NCBI GenBank assembly: GCA_027318865.1
Contig: DAHVOJ010000001.1
Coordinates: 1-64,000, forward strand
From: a bacterium
GTDB lineage: Bacteria; SZUA-79; Acidulodesulfobacterales; Acidulodesulfobacteraceae
DNA length: 64,000 nucleotides
Direction of reading: 5' to 3'
Below the pieces are notes generated by a model, which was not told the DNA's origin, made no database searches, and saw only the letters and a program-made list of their open reading frames with translations. Position numbers and translations under genes: made by a program. The stretch's first letter is position 1. Each line of letters starts with the position of its first letter. Of this stretch, positions 41,663 through 51,334 are shown piece by piece.

Positions 41663-42508
41663 TTACATATCCCCTTTTTTAATTAACCTGCTTCCTTTGG
41701 AAAGCGCTATATTTATTTTAACATTATATAAATAATCGTCAACATATATTTTTAAAGGCACCATACTCCGCCTGCCGAAGGCGCCTTTTAAAACATAGTC
41801 CTTAAAGCGGACTATTTCGAGCATTTTTCCGTTGCCGACGGACGTTATAGAGCGGATAAGATAGTTCCTTGCAACCGAAATATAATAACCGGAAAAACCG
41901 CAATTCAAAGAGGCGGCTTCGTCGGCGGCAGGACATTTAACGTTTTTACGCGACGGACAGGCGAAAAAAAAACCTTTATCGGTATTATAAAACGTTACCG
42001 CCCTTTTAATTTTATCCAGATCGTCTATATTAAGTAAAATTTTAAAAGCCCTGAACATCCTTTCATAAGACCGCATCTTTCCCGTATATTTTCCGGCGAG
42101 TTTTATAGACTCGATTTTGCCGTCTTCAGGGTTTAAAAAGACCGCCTCCGAACTGTTTTTAGTTTTAATTATCTTAGCGTAAAAAAGCGCGTTCCCATAC
42201 ATATCGAAAATCGTAAAATCTATGTATTTCCCCGCTATGTATCTATAAAGTCCAGCCTGTTCGAAAGAAAAAAGTCCGCTTGCGGCGGTTATTTTTAATC
42301 TTCCCGATAGACCATCGAAACTGCCGTAATTTTTTATAAGTCCGGCCAGAACTTCTTTTCTGCTTTTATAGGTTTTATAGGAAAACGCCGCTTTATTTGA
42401 CGCAGGAACGGCCGTCTTTACGTTTGACGCGCAACCGCTTAAGCCCGAAGATAGAAAAATTAAGGATAAAAATATAAGAAATTTAAAGTTAAAGTTAGAC
42501 TTTTGCAG
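41663..42508 (-). CDS. LolB-like outer-membrane lipoprotein with a probable CUG start
   Basis: The frame extends well upstream of the first ATG (42202), with no stop until 42524. Starting at CTG 42508, with AGGGGAG 5 bases before it, gives 281 aa with a proper lipoprotein signal: basic start, a Phe/Leu/Ile core and a lipobox LSGC (Cys26). The mature part begins ASNVKTAVPA. It then has GSFDGLSGRLKI, GLYRYIAGKYIDFTIFDMYG and ALFYAKI, a pattern like LolB/LolA-fold or DUF4292 proteins that carry lipoproteins at the outer membrane. It overlaps alaS by 14 bases and touches bamD. The family call is tentative; that it is a lipoprotein is well supported. Confidence 0.72.
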   Translation of the reverse strand: MQKSNFNFKFLIFLSLIFLSSGLSGCASNVKTAVPASNKAAFSYKTYKSRKEVLAGLIKNYGSFDGLSGRLKITAASGLFSFEQAGLYRYIAGKYIDFTIFDMYGNALFYAKIIKTKNSSEAVFLNPEDGKIESIKLAGKYTGKMRSYERMFRAFKILLNIDDLDKIKRAVTFYNTDKGFFFACPSRKNVKCPAADEAASLNCGFSGYYISVARNYLIRSITSVGNGKMLEIVRFKDYVLKGAFGRRSMVPLKIYVDDYLYNVKINIALSKGSRLIKKGDM

Positions 42509-45224
42509 ATAAGCTCCCCTGAATTATTTTTTCTATGATTTTTTCTATTTCGGCAAATTTAGAAACGTCGGATGTTCCACCCTGCGAAAAATCCTTTTTG
42601 CCTCCGCCTTTTCCTCCCGTTTCGGAATTAATAAGTTTTATTATTCCGGAAGCATCAGCCGTTCCGTGCGCCGCTACGATATAAATTAACTTGTCCCCGT
42701 TAAGATTCGAAACGAAAACTATGACTGAATCTCCCGCCGGAAAATCGCGCCTCGAACCGAGAGCGTTGACAAGGTCTTTCAGTTCTTCGCCGGAAACGTT
42801 ATTAAACTTGGAAATTAAATATTTAAAGCCTCCGCCTTTATATGCTTTGAATGATTTTATAAGGCGTTCCGCCTCAAAAGCATTCAGTTTCGATTTAAGC
42901 TCTTCGTTGGCTTTCTCTAAAAATTCGTAATCGTAATAAAGTTTAATTATTCTGTTATATACTTCGGTTTTTGAAGAATTTAACAGTTTCGCTATATTAT
43001 ATATGTTGTCTTCTTCGACGTATAAATAATCGAGATAATTAAATCCGGTTACGGCTTCTATCCGCCTGATGCCCGAAGCTACGGAAGATTCTCCTAAAAT
43101 TTTAAAAAATCCGAGCTCTCCGGTTCTCGAAACATGCGTTCCTCCGCAGAATTCTTTGGATACCGTCCCTATAGACACTACCCTTACCGCGTCTTCGTAT
43201 TTCTCGTCGAAAAAATGGAGGGCGCCGGAGTTCAAAGCTGTTTTTACGTCAAGTTCCTCTGTTTTTACATCGAGGTCGGCAAAAATATATCCGTTGACTA
43301 AAGTTTCTACTTTTCTTATTTCTTCGTCCGTCAAAGATTTGCCGTAAGAAAAATCGAACCTGAGTCTTTCCGAATCTACGAGCGAGCCTTGCTGCGCTAT
43401 ACGGTTTCCGAAAATTTCCCTGAGAGATGCCTGAAGGAGATGCACGGCGCTGTGGTTTGCGGCAGTCTTTTTTCTTGTTTCCGCATCAACCGAAAAATCT
43501 GCTTTTACCGGTAAAGCAACTGTAAAAGAAGGCGGCTCAAAGGAAACTTCGACGCCGGAGCCGGAGCCGGATTCAGCCTCGGATATATTTTTCGCGAATA
43601 TTCTGGCATAATGAAGAATAACTCCGTTTCTGGTTTTGTAAGTGCTCGAAACAGCCGCGTAAAAAGAATATTTTTCCGCGCTCCATTCGATAATCCCCTT
43701 ATCGCCGGACTGACCTCCGCCTTCCGGATAAAAAGGCGTGACATCGGACGATATATAATAAAAATTACCGTCTTCTATAGACGCCGCAGGTTCGCCGTCT
43801 TCGTCGAATACTCCGGTAATATTTGCGGCAAACGGGGTTTCTATATTTTTGTATCCGTTAAAAATAGTTTTCGGCACGCTATAGACGGTTTCCGGAACTC
43901 CGTTTTTTTCTTTTTTTTGTTTGGAGCCTTTTTTCTGGAGTTCCATTAATTCGTCGAAAGTTTTTAAATCTGCGGAAAGACCGTTTTCTTCCGCCATATC
44001 TATAGCGATATCGACCGGAAAACCTTTTTCGTCGTAAAGTTTAAATATGAAATCTCCCGGCACCGTCTTTTCCTTGCAGGCTTTTAGTTCCAAAATTTTT
44101 TCGTCTAAAAGTTTAATTCCCTGACCTACGGCATCGCTAAATTTTTCATATTCTTCGGAAATTATTTTCTCGAAAACGGCAAGACCGTCCCCTGTTTCGG
44201 GATAAAATCCGCCCATAATTATTACTACGGTATTACCGAGATATTTCAGGTTTTCAAGGCTCATGCCGAGTTTTAAGGAATATCTTATAAGCCTTCTCAA
44301 TATTCTTCTGAATACGTATCCTCTGCCCTCGTTGGAAGGAAATACAGACTCGGCGGACAAAAAAACGGAGGTTCTTATATGGTCGCTTATGACCCTTGCG
44401 GCGGTATCGTACGCTTCGTCCCCGCCGCCGTAACGCTTTCCCGCAATAGCGTCTATTTCGTTTATATAAGGAACAAAAACGTCGGTATCGTAGTTAGATT
44501 TTACGTTCTGTAAAATACGCAATACACGTTCGAGCCCCATACCCGTGTCGATCGAGGGACGCGGCAGCTTAGAAAGAAGCCCCTTTTTGTCTCTGTTAAA
44601 TTCCATAAAAACAAGATTCCAAATTTCTAAATATTTACCGCAGTCGCAGTTTATATCACAATCCTTATGTCCGGCTTCGGAATATTCCGTGTCGTAAAAT
44701 ATCTCGCTCGAATAGCCGCATGGTCCGGTTTCTCCCATCTGCCAGAAATTAGTTTCATCGCCAAGCCTGTATATCTTTTTTTCGTTTATGCCTACCGTGT
44801 TTTTCCAGATAGAATAGCTTTCGTCGTCTTTTGTGTTGACCGTAACGTATATTTTGTCCATATCCAGTTCGAGAACGTCTTTTATAAATTCGTAGGCAAA
44901 TATAACGGCATCCTTTTTAAAATAATCGCCGAACGAAAAATTTCCGAGCATTTCGAAAAAAGTGTGGTGGCGTGAAGTTCTGCCCACGTTTTCAAGGTCG
45001 TTATGCTTGCCTCCCGCCCGCATACATTTTTGAACTGTTACGGCGCGGGGCGCCGGGGCAGGGGCGGCGCCGGTAAAATAATCCTTGAATTGAACCATTC
45101 CGGCATTCGTAAACATAATCGAATCGTCGCCTGCCGGAATTAAAGACGAACCCTGGACTAACGCATGACCTTTTTCCGTAAAAAATTTAATGAAAATTTC
45201 CCTTAGTTCGTTTGACTTTATCAT
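42495..45224 (-). CDS. alaS: alanyl-tRNA synthetase
   Basis: AlaRS charges tRNA-Ala and edits mischarged Ser/Gly. From ATG 45224 the protein has 909 aa and begins IKSNELREIFIKFFTEKGH as expected; a TTG at 45248 would add eight residues. Class II motifs are visible as RTSRHHTFFEMLGNFSFGDY and PSIDTGMGLERVLRIL. The editing domain has the zinc-binding HSAVHLL and CGGTHVSRTGELG. The C-terminal C-Ala domain follows, with FSQGGTSDVSK. It is in the conserved recA-recX-alaS neighbourhood, here with pilT inserted between recA and recX. Confidence 0.97.
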   Translation of the reverse strand: MIKSNELREIFIKFFTEKGHALVQGSSLIPAGDDSIMFTNAGMVQFKDYFTGAAPAPAPRAVTVQKCMRAGGKHNDLENVGRTSRHHTFFEMLGNFSFGDYFKKDAVIFAYEFIKDVLELDMDKIYVTVNTKDDESYSIWKNTVGINEKKIYRLGDETNFWQMGETGPCGYSSEIFYDTEYSEAGHKDCDINCDCGKYLEIWNLVFMEFNRDKKGLLSKLPRPSIDTGMGLERVLRILQNVKSNYDTDVFVPYINEIDAIAGKRYGGGDEAYDTAARVISDHIRTSVFLSAESVFPSNEGRGYVFRRILRRLIRYSLKLGMSLENLKYLGNTVVIIMGGFYPETGDGLAVFEKIISEEYEKFSDAVGQGIKLLDEKILELKACKEKTVPGDFIFKLYDEKGFPVDIAIDMAEENGLSADLKTFDELMELQKKGSKQKKEKNGVPETVYSVPKTIFNGYKNIETPFAANITGVFDEDGEPAASIEDGNFYYISSDVTPFYPEGGGQSGDKGIIEWSAEKYSFYAAVSSTYKTRNGVILHYARIFAKNISEAESGSGSGVEVSFEPPSFTVALPVKADFSVDAETRKKTAANHSAVHLLQASLREIFGNRIAQQGSLVDSERLRFDFSYGKSLTDEEIRKVETLVNGYIFADLDVKTEELDVKTALNSGALHFFDEKYEDAVRVVSIGTVSKEFCGGTHVSRTGELGFFKILGESSVASGIRRIEAVTGFNYLDYLYVEEDNIYNIAKLLNSSKTEVYNRIIKLYYDYEFLEKANEELKSKLNAFEAERLIKSFKAYKGGGFKYLISKFNNVSGEELKDLVNALGSRRDFPAGDSVIVFVSNLNGDKLIYIVAAHGTADASGIIKLINSETGGKGGGKKDFSQGGTSDVSKFAEIEKIIEKIIQGSLSAKV

Positions 45225-45327
45225 GGCTTCAAATTTGCGGCAGTGCAAGAATTGAATTCCGGCGCCGCGGTTAAATTGCTCCTTTTCTACATATTTATTT
45301 ATATTATTTTACGAAGCGAACCCGCAT

Positions 45328-45819
45328 TTATTTCCTGATAAAATCTTCGATAATTTTAGAGGAAAACCCTCTGCTCTGCAAAAAATCATAAAGCTTTTTT
45401 TTAAATATAAGCTCGTTTTCCTTATATTTTATAAGGGAAACTTTTTTTTTGTCCACTGCCTTAAGCATAATGGAACGTTCTTCGTCCTCGGTATAAAGTT
45501 TTTCTGCAAGCCGGTCTATAAGGCTTTTATTTATTCCTTTTTTATATAATTCGTAGCTTAATTTTATTCTGCCTATAAGCCTTCTTTTTCCGTTTTCTAT
45601 AAGTCTTTCGGCAAATGCCTCGTCGTTTAAATAACCGTATTCTTTTAATTTTCTGACGGCTTTACCGGTATCTTCCGTAGAAAATCCTTTTTTTATTAGT
45701 TTCTCGGCAAGCCGCTTTTCCGAATAAGATCTCGCCGACACGAGCCTTAAAGAATAAACCTGCGCCGTTCCGAGAGTTTTGGATTTTCTTTTAGAAATAT
45801 TTTCCTGCGATATTTTCAA
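45328..45819 (-). CDS. recX: regulatory protein RecX
   Basis: RecX binds and inhibits RecA filaments. The 163-aa helical protein shows LRLVSARSYSEKRLAEKLIKK, KLKEYGYLNDEAFAERLIEN and, near the end, KLYDFLQSRGFSSKIIEDFI, all typical three-helix repeats. It lies downstream of pilT and recA on the same strand. Confidence 0.9.
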   Translation of the reverse strand: MKISQENISKRKSKTLGTAQVYSLRLVSARSYSEKRLAEKLIKKGFSTEDTGKAVRKLKEYGYLNDEAFAERLIENGKRRLIGRIKLSYELYKKGINKSLIDRLAEKLYTEDEERSIMLKAVDKKKVSLIKYKENELIFKKKLYDFLQSRGFSSKIIEDFIRK

Positions 45820-45893
45820 TTTGTTTAATTAACATACTTATCGAATTAAAGCATAAACTGCGTGAAACATATAAACGGTAAATCGCTTGACGG

Positions 45894-47168
45894 TTAAGTT
45901 GTCCAGTAGGAACCGCCGGAAGCCGTACCCGGCTTAGCCTTAAGTTCCGCTCCCGCCGTTCCGGGAGCCGCCGCCCCGCCTGAACCGAGCCCGCCTCCGG
46001 CAGACGAAGTTTGCGTATTTCCGCCGCCGATACCTTCGTTAGAAGAATTCACCCCAGATATTAAGAGGGCAAGATCGTTAGGGGAAGTGGATTCCGAGAG
46101 GGCATCCTCGTAGGTTATTAAACCCTGATTATAGAAACTGTATAGCGACTGGTCAAACGTCTGCATACCATACTGTATATTGCCGCTTTTTATAAAATCT
46201 CTTATACTTGCCGTCTTGTCTTCATTCGATATACATTCTTTTATAGTTTCCGTTCCGAGCATAATTTCTATAGACGGGAGCCGCCCTTTTTTATCCGCTC
46301 TGATTATTAACCTCTGGGATATGACGGCGGAAATAACGGAAGCAAGCTGTATTCTTATCTGTTTTTGCTGATAAGGAGGAAAAACCGCTATAATTCTGTT
46401 GATAGTTTCCTGAGCATCGAGCGTATGGAGGGTGCTCATAACGAGATGTCCCGTTTCAGCCGCCGTTATGGCTGTTTCTATGGTTTCTAAATCCCTCATT
46501 TCTCCGACTAAAATAACGTCCGGGTCCTGTCTTAACGCTTCCCTGAGTCCATGGGAAAAAGAATAAACGTCCATACCTAGTTCCCGCTGGTTTATTACTG
46601 CTTTTATATCTTTATGCAGATATTCTATAGGGTCTTCAATGGTTATTATGTTGACCGGTTTATTTTTATTTATAAAATCAATCATGGAAGCAAGCGTAGT
46701 GGACTTTCCGCTGCCCGTTATGCCGGTAACGATTATGAGTCCCCTTTCTTTAAGAGCTATGGATTTAATAATTTTCGGCAGGTTAAGCGATTCGAAAGCT
46801 GGAATATTAAAAGGTATATAGCGCATTGCTATGCTTAAATAATTTTGCTGGGAATAAATATTTACCCTGAATCTGCCGACGTCGCTCAGGCTGTATGCAA
46901 GATCGACGTCCCTGTTTTCCTGAAAAACTTTAAGCTGGTACTTGTCCATCATGCTTCCGGCAATTTTTTCTATTATTTCCTTTGACATTACGCCGAAACT
47001 TTCCTGCCTGTAAATATCTCCGTCGATTCTAAAAATCGGGTAGGTATTTACTTTAAGATGAATGTCGGACGCTCCTTGAGCGACTGCCGTTCTTAAAATC
47101 GTTTCTATAAGTGACGGCTGCGCGCCCGCCTGAACAGATTGATTGGACTGTAAAACCGTTTCGTCCAT
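45894..47168 (-). CDS. pilT: type IV pilus retraction ATPase PilT
   Basis: PilT powers pilus retraction and twitching. The 424-aa protein has the N-terminal PAS-like domain (GASDIHLKVNTYPIFRIDG) and Walker A TGITGSGKSTTLAS. The Asp box IEDPIEYLH, Walker B DVILVGEMRDLETI and the His box ETGHLVMSTLHT are all present. The PilT-type AIRMRYI region is preserved as AMRYIPF, and PilU is an alternative. The last 50 residues are a Gly/Ser/Ala-rich tail not seen in most homologues. It sits between recA and recX, 16 bases after recA. No other pilus genes are in the window. Confidence 0.92.
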   Translation of the reverse strand: MDETVLQSNQSVQAGAQPSLIETILRTAVAQGASDIHLKVNTYPIFRIDGDIYRQESFGVMSKEIIEKIAGSMMDKYQLKVFQENRDVDLAYSLSDVGRFRVNIYSQQNYLSIAMRYIPFNIPAFESLNLPKIIKSIALKERGLIIVTGITGSGKSTTLASMIDFINKNKPVNIITIEDPIEYLHKDIKAVINQRELGMDVYSFSHGLREALRQDPDVILVGEMRDLETIETAITAAETGHLVMSTLHTLDAQETINRIIAVFPPYQQKQIRIQLASVISAVISQRLIIRADKKGRLPSIEIMLGTETIKECISNEDKTASIRDFIKSGNIQYGMQTFDQSLYSFYNQGLITYEDALSESTSPNDLALLISGVNSSNEGIGGGNTQTSSAGGGLGSGGAAAPGTAGAELKAKPGTASGGSYWTT

Positions 47169-47184
47169 TTTTTTATTATTTTAT

Positions 47185-48237
47185 TTATTTGAGGTTAAAT
47201 TTTTCTAAAATTTTCGAATGTATTTCGTCGCGTAATGCCGGATTATTTTTAAGCGTTTCTTTTGCCGCTTCTCTTCCCTGCCCGAGTCTTTCCTTGCCGT
47301 AACTGAACCATGTTCCCGATTTTTCGATTATACCGCTTTCCGAACCTATATCCACCATATCGCCTTCTAAAGATATTCCGCTGTCGTAAATTATATCGAA
47401 TTCGGCTTCCTTAAAAGGCGGCGCTACTTTATTTTTGACTATTCTCGCCTTGGTACGCGAACCTATGACTTCGTCGCCTTTCTTTATCGACCCGGTTCTT
47501 CTTATATCTATACGGACGGAGGCGTAAAACTTAAGCGCATTGCCGCCCGTCGTAGTTTCGGGGGAACCGAACATAACGCCGATTTTCATCCTGATCTGAT
47601 TTATAAATATTACGGATGTATTAGACCTTGCTATTGCCGAGGTAAGTTTCCTCAAAGCCTGAGACATAAGCCTTGCCTGCAAACCCATATGGGAGTCGCC
47701 CATTTCGCCTTCTATTTCCGCTTTTGGAACCAGGGCGGCAACCGAATCTATCACAAGAACGTCTATCGAACCGGACCTGACTAAAGAATCGGCTATTTCT
47801 AAAGCTTCTTCGCCGGTGCCCGGTTGCGAAACTACAAGTTCGTCGACGTTTACGCCTATTTTCTTTGCGTATTGCAAATCTAAGGCATGTTCGGCATCGA
47901 TAAAAGCGGCAATACCGCCGCGTTTTTGAGCCTGTGCGACTATTTGAAGCGTAAGCGTAGTCTTTCCGGAGGACTCGGGGCCAAATATTTCAATTACCCT
48001 GCCCTTAGGTATTCCGCCTATACCGAGCGCTATATCTAAAGAGAGAGAGCCTGTAGGAATAGACTGTATATTTTCGGCAGGCGGTTTTCCGCCGAGTTTC
48101 ATTACGGCGCCGGCGCCGAACTGCTTTTCTATCTGAGCCATCGCAAGATCTAAGGCTTTCATTTTCTGTTCCCGAATAGAATCGTCCTTTGCGCTTTCTT
48201 TGGCGCTTTCTTTAGCTTCGCCTGATTTTATAGCCAT
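47185..48237 (-). CDS. recA: recombinase RecA
   Basis: RecA forms filaments on single-stranded DNA, drives strand exchange and triggers LexA cleavage. The 350-aa protein has Walker [11 protein letters not shown], the signature [16 protein letters not shown], the L1/L2 region [23 protein letters not shown] and [28 protein letters not shown]. The N-terminus has an Ala/Lys/Ser-rich extension ([14 protein letters not shown], with ESAK repeated). I saw no convincing LexA box in the 95 bases upstream. Confidence 0.98.
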   Translation of the reverse strand: MAIKSGEAKESAKESAKDDSIREQKMKALDLAMAQIEKQFGAGAVMKLGGKPPAENIQSIPTGSLSLDIALGIGGIPKGRVIEIFGPESSGKTTLTLQIVAQAQKRGGIAAFIDAEHALDLQYAKKIGVNVDELVVSQPGTGEEALEIADSLVRSGSIDVLVIDSVAALVPKAEIEGEMGDSHMGLQARLMSQALRKLTSAIARSNTSVIFINQIRMKIGVMFGSPETTTGGNALKFYASVRIDIRRTGSIKKGDEVIGSRTKARIVKNKVAPPFKEAEFDIIYDSGISLEGDMVDIGSESGIIEKSGTWFSYGKERLGQGREAAKETLKNNPALRDEIHSKILEKFNLK

Positions 48238-48332
48238 AATTACACCTTCTCGTTATTTTATTATTTTTTTTATCTAAAAGTTATATCTCAAAAAAGAAAT
48301 ATTATCAAGTTAAATTTTTGTTACCATTCCCG

Positions 48333-49595
48333 TTACGATTTTATAAAAGACCGCGGCGTCCCGCTTATAAGGCGGTATATCCAGAACAGCGCCATTTTTG
48401 ACGTGTAGGATTTAATATCCGAACGGGAACCTGAAAATGCATATTTCCTTACTTCTTTTATCTTTGAACTCGACAGGGCTATAAAAACGGTTCCGACGGG
48501 ATAATTATCGTTTTCGGTTTTAGGTCCGGCAAAACCGGTAACGGCGATGCCTATATCCGATTTTGATTTTCCCCTGACCTTTTCCGCCATTTCCATAGCG
48601 CACGCTTCCGAAACCGCGCCTTCTTTTTCGATAATGGACGGGCTTACGCCAAGTAAATCGGTTTTTGCAAAATTTGAATATACGACGCCCCCGTAAATAA
48701 AATATGACGAGGCGCCGGGTAAATCGGTAAGTTTGTCTGAAATATGTCCGCCGGTCAGGGATTCCGCTATAGAAATTTTAATTTCGTTTTCCCTTAAAAG
48801 ATAAGAACACACTACGTGAAGTTCGTCGTCGTCGAAACCGTAAAGATAATCTTTAAATATTCCCGCCGTTTTGCCGTCTATCAGTTTTATATTTTCGTTA
48901 AGTTTCTGCGTCGAGACCCCGTTTATAGCGGCGGATACAATAAATTCGCCATATGAAAATTCGTAAGACAGATTAAATTCCGAGGTTTTTCTTAATTTTT
49001 CAAAAAGGGCTTCGAACTCTTTTTCTTTTAGCCCGAACAATTTATATTTTCTAAGCCTTACGAAATAATTAATTCCCAATTTTCCGAGCATTTTCCCGAG
49101 TACGTGATTTTTAAACATATTTACGGCATTCTGCGGTTCTAACGGAAGCGCCGCGAGAAACACCGGTTCGGTCAGATAAAAGCCGGATATGCCAGAGTTT
49201 TGATTTGGGATTATAAAAGAATGTTCCGGAAAATAGCAGGCTTTTTCGGCTGACGGACTAAAGAGTTTTTTGTTGGATTCGTAAACGAGCGACATTAAAT
49301 CTGCGGCGTCTTTGCTCCTGACCGGCTCTTTTTTTAGAACCGAGCAGGTTATTTCACCCGCTAAAGAAACTCCTTCTTTTATGCCGCCGCATACTATGAC
49401 GAAAGAATCTCCCGATGCCATATAAGACAAAACTTTAAATATGCTTTCATTCTGACTTTCGGGCATAATCACGGCTTCTTTAAAACCCAGATTATAGGCG
49501 GCAAGCACGTCCGAAAGCTCTTTTACGGCTTCCCCGGCTAACCCAAAATTCCTGCCGTCGGCTATAATTAATATTCTTATATCTTTAGTTTCCAT
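48333..49595 (-). CDS. cinA: CinA-family protein with divergent N-terminal domain
   Basis: The C-terminal part (about 260-415) is a clear CinA/PncC amidase domain: ISIAESLTGGHISDKLTDLPGAS, YFIYGGVVYSNFAKTDLLGV and SDIGIAVTGFAGPKTENDNYPVGTV. It is expected to deamidate NMN. The N-terminal region occupies the place of the usual MoCF/ADP-ribose pyrophosphatase domain. It lacks that domain's typical GDELL opening and shows only a loose match (ILIIADGRNFGLAGEAVKEL, FVIVCGGI). Its position between pgpA and recA is the conserved place of cinA. Nucleotide pyrophosphatase activity may be lost. Confidence 0.85.
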   Translation of the reverse strand: METKDIRILIIADGRNFGLAGEAVKELSDVLAAYNLGFKEAVIMPESQNESIFKVLSYMASGDSFVIVCGGIKEGVSLAGEITCSVLKKEPVRSKDAADLMSLVYESNKKLFSPSAEKACYFPEHSFIIPNQNSGISGFYLTEPVFLAALPLEPQNAVNMFKNHVLGKMLGKLGINYFVRLRKYKLFGLKEKEFEALFEKLRKTSEFNLSYEFSYGEFIVSAAINGVSTQKLNENIKLIDGKTAGIFKDYLYGFDDDELHVVCSYLLRENEIKISIAESLTGGHISDKLTDLPGASSYFIYGGVVYSNFAKTDLLGVSPSIIEKEGAVSEACAMEMAEKVRGKSKSDIGIAVTGFAGPKTENDNYPVGTVFIALSSSKIKEVRKYAFSGSRSDIKSYTSKMALFWIYRLISGTPRSFIKS

Positions 49596-49708
49596 TTTTA
49601 AATTTTTAGTTAACGCTGGACGGAAATTTAGATTTTATTTAACATTTTAACATCTTTTAAAAATTTTTATTCTTAAAATAAATATTAGAAACTTATAGTT
49701 CCAGAAAC

Positions 49709-50215
49709 TTAGAATCCGGCGGCAACGACTATTACGAACCGCAGAATTATTAAAGAAAAAACGGCGGCGGCAAGGTCGTCGAGCATAATGCCGAAGCCGC
49801 CTCCGATTTTTTTGTCGATCGTTCCGACCGGAAAAGGCTTTAATATATCGAAAAAACGGAATAATAGAAGTCCGCAAAATGCATATATTAAAAGATGAAA
49901 AAAATCGAAATGCATCCATAACAAACCGGACATAACCGTAAGATACCCCAGAACTTCGTCTATAACTACGAAAGGCGGATCCGCTATGCCGGATATTTTC
50001 GCCGCCTTCGAAGATACATAAACTCCTGAAATAAATATTAGCAGGCAGATAACAATATAGTAAAAAGGATTTAAAAACCTTAGCAGTAATACGTACAACA
50101 AAAATGCGGCAACCGAACCCGCCGTACCGGGACCGAACGGAAAAAATCCCACGTAAAAAAAGGAGGATATTAAAATCGGGATGTTTCGTATATCTAAATT
50201 TTTATATTTTTCCAT
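49709..50215 (-). CDS. pgpA: phosphatidylglycerophosphatase A
   Basis: PgpA removes the phosphate from phosphatidylglycerophosphate to give phosphatidylglycerol. The 168-aa membrane protein has GFFPFGPGTAGSVAAF near the N-terminus, FVVIDEVLGYLTVM with the catalytic acids, and IGGGFGIMLDDLAAAV at the end. Four membrane segments can be seen. It starts 4 bases after rodA and stands upstream of cinA, a common arrangement. Confidence 0.93.
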   Translation of the reverse strand: MEKYKNLDIRNIPILISSFFYVGFFPFGPGTAGSVAAFLLYVLLLRFLNPFYYIVICLLIFISGVYVSSKAAKISGIADPPFVVIDEVLGYLTVMSGLLWMHFDFFHLLIYAFCGLLLFRFFDILKPFPVGTIDKKIGGGFGIMLDDLAAAVFSLIILRFVIVVAAGF

Positions 50216-50219
50216 TTTT

Positions 50220-51332
50220 TTAAGACTGAAATTTGTACCTCCTCATCGAAATGTTTAAAAGTATTGCAACGGCAGACATATCGACGACGAGCGACGTTCC
50301 GCCGTAACTGAAAAATGGGAGGGGAACGCCTACTACCGGCAAAAGGCCGACGGTCATAAACATATTTATTATAGCATGAAAAGTTATGATGGCAAGAGCT
50401 CCGCCGCCGAGCAAAAACCCCTGAAGTTTTTTTGCCCTATAAACTATCTTAAATCCTCTTATTATAACGATAAAATACAGGGATATAAGAACTAACCCGC
50501 CCAGAAAGCCAAACTGTTGCATATATGTGGAGAAAATAAAATCCGTATGTTTAGCCGGCAAAAAATCTAAAGTGCTCTGAGAACCGTTCCCTAACCCGTT
50601 GCCAAAAAACTTTCCGGCGCCGACGGCTATCTCGGACTGAATAATATTATATCCTGCGCCCAGATAATCTTTAGCCGGATGCAAAAAAATAAGTATCCTG
50701 CTTTTTTGATACGATTTAAGCCTGAACCACAAAAGCGGACCGGCGACTAAAGCAATTCCGGCAAGAATAGCCATAGAGCTTTTTTTAATTCCCGCAAAAA
50801 AGATAACTATTAAACCGATAAATAAAACTATAAGGGACGTTCCCAGATCGGGCTCTTTAGCTATAAGAAGAACCGGCATAACGATTAATGTAAAAGGAAT
50901 AATAAGCCCCCGCAGAGTATAACCTTTTTTATTTTCGTAGGTCGTAAAATATTTCACGAGAGCGAATATCAAAGCTATTTTCATTAATTCCGACGGTTGA
51001 AAGGAAAACGGTCCGAGCGGAATCCACCTCGAAGCCCCGTGTGTAATCCTGCCTTTTACCAGAACTACAGCAATAAGTATTAAAATAAAACCGTATATAT
51101 AATATGCCGCTTCTATCAGCGTATTATAATCGATTGTTATTATTACGAACATTATAAAAAAAGCTATTATAAACCATATAATCTGTTTCACGACGTAAGG
51201 ATCGAAAAAATCTTTATGATGCACGCTTAACGAACCGTAAAGATTAATAATGCCCAGTAAGGAAATTATAATTACCGTAAAAAACATTATAAAATCGAAA
51301 TTTTTAGCGTACTGATTATCTAATATTTTCAT
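50220..51332 (-). CDS. rodA: peptidoglycan glycosyltransferase RodA
   Basis: RodA polymerises lipid II in the elongasome. The 370-aa SEDS protein has about ten helices, the block WIPLGPFSFQPSELMKIALI and KEPDLGTSLIVLFIGL. GLGNGSQSTLDFLPAKHTDFIFS follows, with the catalytic Asp in the large loop, and the protein ends with VVGVPLPFFSYGGTSLV. It follows mrdA by 2 bases; the pair works as transglycosylase and transpeptidase. Confidence 0.96.
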   Translation of the reverse strand: MKILDNQYAKNFDFIMFFTVIIISLLGIINLYGSLSVHHKDFFDPYVVKQIIWFIIAFFIMFVIITIDYNTLIEAAYYIYGFILILIAVVLVKGRITHGASRWIPLGPFSFQPSELMKIALIFALVKYFTTYENKKGYTLRGLIIPFTLIVMPVLLIAKEPDLGTSLIVLFIGLIVIFFAGIKKSSMAILAGIALVAGPLLWFRLKSYQKSRILIFLHPAKDYLGAGYNIIQSEIAVGAGKFFGNGLGNGSQSTLDFLPAKHTDFIFSTYMQQFGFLGGLVLISLYFIVIIRGFKIVYRAKKLQGFLLGGGALAIITFHAIINMFMTVGLLPVVGVPLPFFSYGGTSLVVDMSAVAILLNISMRRYKFQS

Positions 51333-51334
51333 AT

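Noticed and set aside
48238-48332. LexA (SOS) box upstream of recA
   Set aside because: No convincing dyad matching known LexA sites was seen in this AT-rich gap; the LexA motif of this lineage is unknown to me.
49647-49919. Minus-strand frame overlapping pgpA
   Set aside because: The frame is Arg/Phe-rich and lies within the well-conserved pgpA coding region and its 3' flank.
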